From assembly GCA_002298695.1 (NCBI GenBank), contig DBLB01000093.1, positions 1-9,043 on the forward strand: 9,043 nt of DNA, given 5' to 3'. The position numbers and the translations under genes are program-made. Under the pieces are notes generated by a model. The model ran no database searches. It had not been told where the DNA came from and saw only the letters and a program-made list of their open reading frames with translations. The first letter of the stretch is position 1, and every line of letters begins with the position of its first letter. Source of the DNA: Clostridiales bacterium UBA735. Lineage in GTDB: Bacteria; Bacillota; Clostridia; Oscillospirales; Oscillospiraceae. Shown piece after piece: positions 1 to 5,054 of the stretch.

Positions 1-293
1 ACGATCTGGTTGTCGGGGTTCTGGAACACCATGCCCACGCGCCTGCGGATTTCGAGCAGGAGCGATTCGTCCATCGTGTCCATGCCCTCGACATAGACCT
101 TACCGCCGCTTGGCAGCAGGACTGCGTTGAAGGTCTTGGCGAGCGTCGATTTGCCGCTGCCGTTGTGGCCGAGGATCACGACAAAGCTGCCGCGCTCGAT
201 GGTCACATCCACCCCGCGCAGTGCGCGGGTGTTCACCTGGTCTTCCGTGCCCGGATAGGTGAAGGCCAGGTCTTGGGTCTTGATCATTTCCAT
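1..293 (-). CDS. ECF transporter ATP-binding subunit (EcfA type), N-terminal part, cut by window edge
   Basis: This is the first 97 codons of an ABC ATPase of the energy-coupling-factor class. In Firmicutes such proteins pair with a second EcfA and with EcfT to power uptake of vitamins or metal ions by exchangeable S subunits at the cytoplasmic membrane. Visible features are an early aromatic stretch, FTYPG at residues 11-15, a Walker A P-loop GHNGSGKST at 42-50, and the Q-loop VGMVFQNPDNQIV at 86-98. The FQNPDNQ form of the Q-loop is characteristic of EcfA/CbiO-type ATPases. Signature motif, Walker B and H-loop lie beyond position 1. The ATG at 293 is chosen because AAGGAA sits 11 nt upstream; the alternative ATG at 287 is farther from any ribosome-binding site. 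It is the third gene of a minus-strand run, 73 nt behind a methyltransferase gene. Whether it is EcfA1 or EcfA2 cannot be decided from this fragment. Confidence 0.88.
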   Translation of the reverse strand, partial: MEMIKTQDLAFTYPGTEDQVNTRALRGVDVTIERGSFVVILGHNGSGKSTLAKTFNAVLLPSGGKVYVEGMDTMDESLLLEIRRRVGMVFQNPDNQI

Positions 294-316
294 AAAAGTT
301 GCGTTCCTTAATCGTT

Positions 317-364
317 ATCCCGAAAGAGCCTTTCGGGGATTCATCGCCGCAAAGCGGCGGATTC
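317..364. repeat. Two adjacent short-loop hairpins between methyltransferase and ecfA genes
   Basis: The first hairpin has an 8-bp stem, CCCGAAAG at 319-326 with CTTTCGGG at 330-337, and a 3-nt loop. The second has a 6-bp GC stem, CGCCGC at 345-350 with GCGGCG at 354-359, and loop AAA. The second hairpin is bracketed by two direct copies of GGATTC (337-342 and 359-364). Neither is followed by a U-run in the minus-strand transcript, so a classical terminator is unlikely. The arrangement resembles a REP-like intergenic repeat or an mRNA processing or stabilising element between co-transcribed genes. Only one copy lies in this window, so repeat status is inference. Confidence 0.45.
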
Positions 365-366
365 CT

Positions 367-1230
367 TTATTCCGAGAACCAGCGGCCCGTCGCGCCGCAG
401 GGCAGCGCCAGGCCGGTTTCCGTAACCGGCAGGCCAAGCTCGTCCCATGTCACCCGTCCGCCGTACTTCTCCGCGACGAGCAGATGCAGGATATAGCCGA
501 GCACCGAGGGCGCAAGGCCCGTGGTGTAGGAATTGATGATAGCGAACAGCGGCTTGTCGCTGAGCACCTGAGAGCAGAGCTTTACAAACGGGAACAGGTT
601 ATCCTCCAGCTTCCAGACCTCGCCGCCCGGGCCGCGGCCATAGCTCGGCGGGTCCATGATGATCGCGTCATAGCGCCGCCCGCGGCGAATTTCGCGCTCG
701 ACGAACTTTGCGCAGTCGTCCACGATCCAGCGGATCGGACGGTCCTCCAGGCCGGAGGACTTTGCGTTCTCCTTCGCCCAGGCGACCATGCCCTTTGCCG
801 CGTCGACATGGCAGACGCTCGCGCCCGCCGCCGCGCAGGCCAGCGTGGCCCCGCCCGTATAGGCGAAGAGATTCAGCGCGCTGATGGGGCGCCCGGCGCC
901 GCGGATGGTCTCCATGATGAAGTCCCAGTTTGCCGCCTGCTCCGGGAACACGCCCGTATGCTTGAAGTTCATCGGCTTGACGTTGAACGTCAGCTCGCGG
1001 TATTTCACCTGCCAGTGCTCCGGCAGGCGCAGATTTGCCCATTTTCCGCCGCCGGTCGATGACCTAGCATAGCGCGCGTCATACTTCCACCACAGCGGAT
1101 CGTCTTTCGGCGTCTTCCAGATCACCTGCGGGTCGGGCCGCACCAGAACATACCTGCCCCAGCGTTCCAGCTTTTCCCCGTCCGAGGTATCCAGCACCTC
1201 ATAGTCTTTCCAGTTGTCAGCCAACCACAT
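367..1230 (-). CDS. Class I SAM-dependent methyltransferase (RlmI/RlmK-like fold, no PUA domain)
   Basis: This 287-aa cytosolic enzyme has a Rossmann-type methyltransferase core. Visible elements are a FKHTGVFPEQ block at 89-98, which precedes the SAM fold in RlmI-like proteins, SAM motif I LFAYTGGATL at 121-130, an acidic post-I loop around HVDAAKG at 141-147, and motif IV DPPSYGRG at 193-200, typical of base-modifying enzymes. RlmI proteins are about 390 aa with an N-terminal PUA domain; here only about 85 residues precede the core, so that RNA-binding domain is absent or replaced. In RlmI the strand after motif IV carries the catalytic cysteine for m5C; the matching stretch here reads IINSYTTG (231-238) without cysteine, so 5-methylcytosine chemistry is doubtful. 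Start: AGGAG lies 7 nt before ATG. It sits 19 nt behind the PBP gene, probably in the same transcript. The target, likely rRNA, is inferred. Confidence 0.82.
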   Translation of the reverse strand: MWLADNWKDYEVLDTSDGEKLERWGRYVLVRPDPQVIWKTPKDDPLWWKYDARYARSSTGGGKWANLRLPEHWQVKYRELTFNVKPMNFKHTGVFPEQAANWDFIMETIRGAGRPISALNLFAYTGGATLACAAAGASVCHVDAAKGMVAWAKENAKSSGLEDRPIRWIVDDCAKFVEREIRRGRRYDAIIMDPPSYGRGPGGEVWKLEDNLFPFVKLCSQVLSDKPLFAIINSYTTGLAPSVLGYILHLLVAEKYGGRVTWDELGLPVTETGLALPCGATGRWFSE

Positions 1231-1249
1231 GGTTTTCTCCTAATCAAGC

Positions 1250-3751
1250 TTATGGATTCAGGCCGGTGTCGTTGTTCCATCCGTCCGGCCCGGTCGTATC
1301 TTCGTCGTCCGGATCGCCGTCCTCATCGCCGTCCTCATCCGGCTCCGGGTCTTCTTTTTTTGGCAGATCGTCTGCATCGTGGATGTAGCACGGGACATTG
1401 ATCGCGTCCACATCCGGCGAAACGGCTGCATAGTATCCTGCCGGCAGATCGTCGCTCGGCACAACATAGGACTGGTCGAGCACCACAATACCCGCCGTCG
1501 GGAATGCACGGGTGATATTCAGCAGGCCCACCTTGTGCGTCGTGTTTCCATCCACAAGCGCGCAGTATTCGTTCGCCACGTGGCCCGAGGCATCGCAGAT
1601 CTCGACCTCCGTATGCACGTCGCAGTTTTCCGTCGGCACATCGTAGAGGCTGAGCCGCACCTTCACCGCCCGGTTCCCGCGCGGATCCTCCTTGCAGGCG
1701 TCCGTCACGAGCTTTCCGCTGTCGCGGCAGACCGTACACTCGACAACGTTCGTCGGCTTCGCGAATTCCTTGTTTGCCAGTCCCTCGTGCAGTGTGCTCA
1801 TCACCTTCTGCCAGAGCACCACGGCGGGGTTTGTCTCCGAATTCGTCAGCACGACCTCCTCCGGGTCGTCATACCCGCACCACACGACACCCGTATAATA
1901 CGGCGTATAGCCCGCAAACCAGCGGTCAAAGTCGCTCGTGGTCGTACCGGTCTTGCCGGCCACGGTCATATTCTCGAGCTTTGCGCCGTAGCCCGTGCCG
2001 TACTCCACCGTATTTGTCAGCATATCCGTGATATACCAGGCCGTCATATCCTTCATCGCCGGATACGAATCCTGGGTATTGTCCAGAATGACGTTCTTCC
2101 CGCTCGCGTCCGTCACCTTCGTATACGTCCGCGCTTCGCGGTAGACGCCCTCGTCGGCAAACGCCGCATAGGCCGCCGCCATCGCCCGCACGGTCACGCC
2201 GTTCGTCAGCCCGCCGAGCGCCATCGGCGCAAGGTTCACGTCCGAGCGCACCTCGCCGCTGCTCGTCACATAGTCGGACACCAGCGTCGAAAGGCCCATT
2301 TTCTCCTTTGCGAACTGATAGCAGTATTCCGGCGTCATTTCTGCCACAAGCTTGACCGGCACCGTATTCAGCGATTCCATCATCGCCTCGTTGATCGACA
2401 CGAGGCCGCGGTACGTCGAATCCGAATTTTTCGGCCAGTAGGAATTGTCGGTGAATGAATACGGCGTATCGTCATACACCGTTGCCGGCGTGATCAGCCC
2501 CAGCTCGATAGCCGGTGCATAGACGGACACCGGTTTGATCGTCGACCCCGGCGAGAGCAGGCTCTGTGCCGCGCGGTTCAGCGTCAGGCTCCCTTCCTTT
2601 TTGCCGACGCCGCCCGCCATTGCCACAATATCCCCCGTCTGGTTGTCAATGATGACAATGCCGGACTGCAATTGCTGTGAACTGGCCGTCTCCGGGATCT
2701 GGCTGAGATCCTCATATACCGCATCCACCGCCGCCTGCGCGTCGGGGTTATATGTGCTGTAGATCTGATATCCGCCGGTCATGACCATCTTGTAGACGAT
2801 CTCATAGTCATAGCCCGTCTTCTCGCACAGGTCGTGGACCACATCACGGATGACCTGATCCTCAAAATAGGAGTAATATTCCTCATCCCCGTTGTCCGAA
2901 TCCGCCGATTTGCGCACAAACACCAGTTCTTCGGCCTTTGCCTCGTCATACTGCACCTGCGTGATATAGCCCTGGCTCAGCATTTCACCGAGGATGATCT
3001 CCTGCCGCTCCTTGTTCTTTTCCGGATTGATATAAGGATCGTAAATCGAGGGGTTGTTTGTGATGCCGATCAACGATGCGCACTGCGCCAGATCGAGTTC
3101 CGACACATCCTTGCCGAAATACACCTGGGACGCAGACTGCACGCCCTCACAGTTCTCACCGAGCGCAATGACGTTCAGATACCACTCCATAATTTCCTCT
3201 TTGGAGTATTCTTTTTCCATCTGCAACGCCGAATACATCTCCGACAGCTTCCGCCGAACCGTCACGTCGCGGTTGCCCGTCACGTTTTTGACCAGCTGCT
3301 GCGTGATCGTCGACCCGCCCGCGCTGCCGCTGCCGAGGAACATCTTCACGCAGGCTTTCATCGTCGTATACCAGTCCACGCCATGGTGCTCCATGAAACG
3401 CTTGTCCTCGATGGCGATGCAGGCGTGCACCAGATTCTTCGGAATATCCTCATATTTGACCCACGTCCGGTTCGCGCCGCCGTAGAGCTTCTGCAATACG
3501 ACATCCTGCCCCGTCTTCGGATCCTCATAATAAATGACGGAGGTCTGATCCAGCGCGAAGCCCTCGAGGGAGAAATCCGTCTGCTGCGCGAGGTCGTTTT
3601 TGACATACAGCGCAAACAGGCAGGCAAACACCAGCACCGTCAGCACGCCGACAAGCGCGATGGTTCCCACAATACGGCCGAAGATCCGCCATCCGCTCTG
3701 TTTTTTCTTTTCTGCACCCTGCCCGGCAGGCTGCGTCTGTTTTTTTGCCAT
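1250..3751 (-). CDS. Class A penicillin-binding protein (bifunctional glycosyltransferase/transpeptidase)
   Basis: This 833-aa PBP1-type enzyme polymerises lipid II into glycan strands and cross-links stem peptides outside the membrane. Order: a basic cytoplasmic tail (1-22), one membrane helix (about 25-50), then a GT51 domain with EDKRFMEHHGVDW at 115-127 (E115 the expected catalytic acid), GGSTITQQLVKN at 145-156 and the EMEWYLN-like EIMEWYLNVIALG at 186-198. A linker follows, then the transpeptidase with nucleophile motif S403-T-I-K406, SLN at 460-462 and KTGTT at 600-604. The region after 665 holds spaced cysteines (672, 675, 686, 710, 719, 730, 788), including CTVCRDSG, as seen in clostridial PBP1 tails. 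The last 35 residues are Asp/Glu-rich and probably disordered. All catalytic motifs are intact. The start has GGGAGG close upstream, and a promoter lies at 3818-3848. It heads the run with the methyltransferase and ecfA genes. Family certain; the exact paralogue name is not assigned. Confidence 0.96.
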   Translation of the reverse strand: MAKKQTQPAGQGAEKKKQSGWRIFGRIVGTIALVGVLTVLVFACLFALYVKNDLAQQTDFSLEGFALDQTSVIYYEDPKTGQDVVLQKLYGGANRTWVKYEDIPKNLVHACIAIEDKRFMEHHGVDWYTTMKACVKMFLGSGSAGGSTITQQLVKNVTGNRDVTVRRKLSEMYSALQMEKEYSKEEIMEWYLNVIALGENCEGVQSASQVYFGKDVSELDLAQCASLIGITNNPSIYDPYINPEKNKERQEIILGEMLSQGYITQVQYDEAKAEELVFVRKSADSDNGDEEYYSYFEDQVIRDVVHDLCEKTGYDYEIVYKMVMTGGYQIYSTYNPDAQAAVDAVYEDLSQIPETASSQQLQSGIVIIDNQTGDIVAMAGGVGKKEGSLTLNRAAQSLLSPGSTIKPVSVYAPAIELGLITPATVYDDTPYSFTDNSYWPKNSDSTYRGLVSINEAMMESLNTVPVKLVAEMTPEYCYQFAKEKMGLSTLVSDYVTSSGEVRSDVNLAPMALGGLTNGVTVRAMAAAYAAFADEGVYREARTYTKVTDASGKNVILDNTQDSYPAMKDMTAWYITDMLTNTVEYGTGYGAKLENMTVAGKTGTTTSDFDRWFAGYTPYYTGVVWCGYDDPEEVVLTNSETNPAVVLWQKVMSTLHEGLANKEFAKPTNVVECTVCRDSGKLVTDACKEDPRGNRAVKVRLSLYDVPTENCDVHTEVEICDASGHVANEYCALVDGNTTHKVGLLNITRAFPTAGIVVLDQSYVVPSDDLPAGYYAAVSPDVDAINVPCYIHDADDLPKKEDPEPDEDGDEDGDPDDEDTTGPDGWNNDTGLNP
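1316..1339. repeat. Tandem 12-bp duplication in the acidic PBP tail
   Basis: GCCGTCCTCATC occurs twice head-to-tail at 1316-1327 and 1328-1339. On the coding (minus) strand it gives the repeated peptide DEDG-DEDG at residues 806-813 of the PBP. The unit is a multiple of three, so slippage would change tail length without breaking the frame. Confidence 0.75.
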
Positions 3752-3817
3752 AATCCTCCCCCGTCAAATGCGTTTCTGAATCCTGCAATTTGATAAGCGG
3801 TTTTTCTCTGATGATAC

Positions 3818-3848
3818 ATTATAGCACATCTGTCAATTAGTTTGGAAA
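3818..3848 (-). promoter_or_regulatory. Extended -10 promoter of the PBP gene
   Basis: Read on the minus strand, a perfect -10 TATAAT lies at 3823-3818 with the TGn extension (TGC at 3826-3824). A weak -35, TTTCCA, lies at 3848-3843 with 19-nt spacing. The upstream region is AT-rich. The predicted start is about 60 nt before the PBP ATG at 3751. An extended -10 commonly compensates for a poor -35 in sigma-A promoters. Activity is inferred from sequence only. Confidence 0.65.
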
Positions 3849-3909
3849 CATTTTGTGAATATCATGCGCGCTGTCGCGGCACACTACGAAAAAGGAGCTG
3901 ATTGCCATC

Positions 3910-4146
3910 ATGAAACATCATTTTTGCCGTGTGCTTTTCGCCGCCCTGCTGCTCTCCCCGGCCTTCTGGCTGCAAACGCGCGGCGGGCAGATCGCCTACC
4001 GCGACTGCGCCTCCGGCGCCTGGCACGAAACCGGCGTCTGCGCCGATGCACTGCCGAACGCAGGCGACCGTGCGCTGCTGCGCTGCGGCCTGCCGCTTGC
4101 GGACGCAGCGGCGCTGACCCGCGCGCTCGAAGATTTTTGCTCCTGA
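3910..4146 (+). CDS. Small secreted cysteine-containing peptide, BofC C-terminal-domain-like
   Basis: This 78-aa protein has a signal-like start: basic MKHHFCR, then a hydrophobic stretch LFAALLLSPAFWL at 9-21, so export or membrane anchoring is likely. The mature part looks like a miniature BofC C-terminal domain, a fold of short strands ending in an acidic helix. The C-terminal pattern LPNAGDRALLRCGLPLAD (48-65) plus LEDFCS (73-78) resembles the LPEADRxLLxxGI...LLEDFxS ending I associate with that family. In Bacillus, BofC is a forespore-secreted inhibitor of the SpoIVB protease; that function should not be transferred to this peptide without more evidence. Five cysteines (6, 33, 44, 59, 77) are unusual for the size and could form disulfides. 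AAAGGAG ends 12 nt before the ATG, somewhat far. It diverges from the PBP gene, and no clear promoter was found in the intergenic region for it. Family call moderate. Confidence 0.6.
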   Translation: MKHHFCRVLFAALLLSPAFWLQTRGGQIAYRDCASGAWHETGVCADALPNAGDRALLRCGLPLADAAALTRALEDFCS

Positions 4147-4170
4147 TTCTTCCAGCAGTGCAATTTCCTC

Positions 4171-4199
4171 TTGATTTTGCGCGCCGTACCGAGTAGAAT
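4171..4199 (+). promoter_or_regulatory. Sigma-A promoter of the DUF1292 gene
   Basis: TTGATT at 4171-4176 and TAGAAT at 4194-4199 are separated by exactly 17 nt, and lie about 30 nt before the ATG. Four of six -35 and five of six -10 positions match consensus. It gives the DUF1292 gene, and possibly the RNA gene behind it, transcription independent of the small peptide gene upstream. Confidence 0.72.
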
Positions 4200-4229
4200 A
4201 GAGGCAGAAACAAACGGAGGATATCTGCT

Positions 4230-4508
4230 ATGAGTCAGGAATTCGGAGACGATTTTATCTCCATCACCGATGAAGACGGTAAGGAATACGAGCTTGAGGT
4301 TCTCGCCGAGCTGGAATACGAAGGCAGCCGCTATCTTGCGCTTGTCCCCGCCGGCACCGACGAGGCAGAGGAGCTTGAGGTCAGCATTCTCAAGGCCGTC
4401 GAAGAAAACGGCGAAGAGATTCTCGTGACCATCGACGACGATACCGAACTGGAAAACGTCTATCAGGCCCTGATGGATCTGATGTACGAGGACGAAGAAA
4501 ACGCCTGA
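4230..4508 (+). CDS. DUF1292 domain protein (YrzB family)
   Basis: This 92-aa, strongly acidic cytosolic protein consists almost entirely of a DUF1292 domain. The N-terminal strand pattern ISITDEDGKEYELEVL at about 10-25, the middle block YLALVPAGTDEAEELEV at 34-50, and the helix ENVYQALMDLMYED near the C-terminus (75-88) are the family pattern. There is no signal peptide or membrane helix. The biochemical function of DUF1292 is not established. In Bacillus-type genomes yrzB lies next to ruvX (yrrK); here ruvX is about 4 kb away on the other strand, so the old neighbourhood appears rearranged. GGAGG lies 9 nt before the ATG, which fixes the start. Its stop is immediately followed by a T7 run and then by the 6S-like RNA gene, with no terminator hairpin between, so read-through into the RNA is possible. 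Confidence 0.9.
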   Translation: MSQEFGDDFISITDEDGKEYELEVLAELEYEGSRYLALVPAGTDEAEELEVSILKAVEENGEEILVTIDDDTELENVYQALMDLMYEDEENA

Positions 4509-4521
4509 TTTTTTTACCTGA

Positions 4522-4724
4522 GATCTCCCTGCGGGGTGCGTGACGGGTCCACTTAAACCCACATTATAACTCAGGGACGCTGTACTTCATCTGCCGATTG
4601 CAGGCCTCCCGCCCAAAGCAGCGACTTTGCGTGGACGTTGGAAGCAGTGAATCAGATGAGAGGCGACCCACCTGCCGTTTCGTGCAGGTTATAATTGGGC
4701 CCGCACGGCTTCTGCGGGGAGATT
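4522..4724 (+). ncRNA. ssrS: 6S RNA (SsrS-like) candidate
   Basis: The roughly 200-nt sequence folds on inspection into the 6S pattern, a long interrupted hairpin that mimics an open promoter and binds sigma-A RNA polymerase. The closing stem pairs TCTCCCTGC (4524-4532) with GCGGGGAGA, and GGGTCC (4545-4550) with GGGCCC (4697-4702). The terminal arm pairs GGGaCGC (4574-4580) with GCGaCCC (4663-4669), TTCATCTG with CAGATGAG, and ends in an apical hairpin CAAAG/CTTTG (4614-4629). Between them is a large asymmetric central bubble. Its 3' side carries its own hairpin ACCTGC/GCAGGT (4670-4689) followed by TATAAT (4690-4695); its 5' side contains ATTATAAC (4563-4570), the exact complement of GTTATAAT. 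A U-rich GATTTTG follows the closing stem, so that stem may act as terminator. No convincing own promoter is visible, so processing from the DUF1292 transcript is possible. Ends are approximate. Confidence 0.8.
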
Positions 4725-4915
4725 TTGCATATTCCGCCGATCGCCCCCCCGATCCCCCGCACGCCCAAATTCCCTCGAAGATCCCCGGCTGATCCGCATT
4801 GCCCCCCCCATTTGCTTTGGGAATATCGCCCGCTGCTCTTTTTCAGAGCAGCATTCCATATCGATTCGATTTTCAGCGTGTCGAAGCTGCAATTTCGAGT
4901 TATATTGATTGTCTC
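4725..4915. other. Gene-free, C-tract-rich structured spacer
   Basis: No reading frame here has a ribosome-binding site or recognisable domain. The stretch starts with repeated C-runs on the plus strand (C7 at 4744-4750, C5 at 4754-4758, C4 at 4783-4786, C8 at 4802-4809), which are G-runs on the minus strand. A strong hairpin follows: GCTGCTCT (4832-4839), loop TTTTC, AGAGCAGC (4845-4852), extended across a 7-nt bulge by GGAAT (4820-4824) with ATTCC (4853-4857). A weaker TTCGA/TCGAA hairpin lies at about 4865-4885. The segment ends at a strong plus-strand terminator, so part of it may be transcribed as a small RNA or a 3' extension of the 6S-like gene. Confidence 0.5.
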
Positions 4916-4940
4916 AAATCCGCCGGACGGCGGATTTTTT
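4916..4940 (+). terminator. Rho-independent terminator
   Basis: A perfect 9-bp stem, AAATCCGCC (4916-4924) and GGCGGATTT (4929-4937) with loop GGAC, runs into a T6 tract at 4935-4940. It insulates the foldase promoter at 4970 from upstream transcription. The nearest upstream genes are the 6S-like RNA and the DUF1292 gene. Confidence 0.9.
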
Positions 4941-4969
4941 CCTGTTTCCGGAAATTCCGAAATTTCCTC

Positions 4970-4998
4970 TTGCAAGTGGACTGCTTTTTCTGTATAAT
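4970..4998 (+). promoter_or_regulatory. Strong sigma-A promoter of the foldase gene
   Basis: TTGCAA at 4970-4975 and a perfect TATAAT at 4993-4998 have 17-nt spacing. The start is predicted near 5005, giving a leader of about 50 nt before the ATG at 5055. It lies directly behind an intrinsic terminator, so this gene should be an independent transcription unit. Confidence 0.85.
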
Positions 4999-5054
4999 GC
5001 ATTTTGTATCGTCTGATGGCGAAATACTCCGAACTATGAGAGGAATGATTCCGA

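Noticed and set aside
259..1062. 267-aa plus-strand open frame across ecfA start and methyltransferase gene
   Set aside because: It is a shadow of the methyltransferase gene, Arg/Ala-rich, without a plausible start region.
1379..2458. 359-aa plus-strand open frame, Arg/His-rich
   Set aside because: It is antisense to the PBP transpeptidase region, has shadow-like composition, no ribosome-binding site and no recognisable domain.
2834..3793. 319-aa plus-strand open frame
   Set aside because: It is antisense to the PBP glycosyltransferase domain, whose motifs are intact on the minus strand; frame openness follows from GC-rich codon bias.
3818..3836. Perfect TTGACA next to TATAAT upstream of the PBP gene
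   Set aside because: The spacing is only 7 nt, so TTGACA cannot serve as -35 for that -10; the extended -10 explanation is used instead.
4522..4724. SRP RNA, tmRNA or RNase P RNA as alternatives for the non-coding gene
   Set aside because: The conserved SRP Alu/helix 8, tmRNA tag and end, and RNase P core motifs are absent, while the bubble-in-hairpin layout fits 6S RNA.
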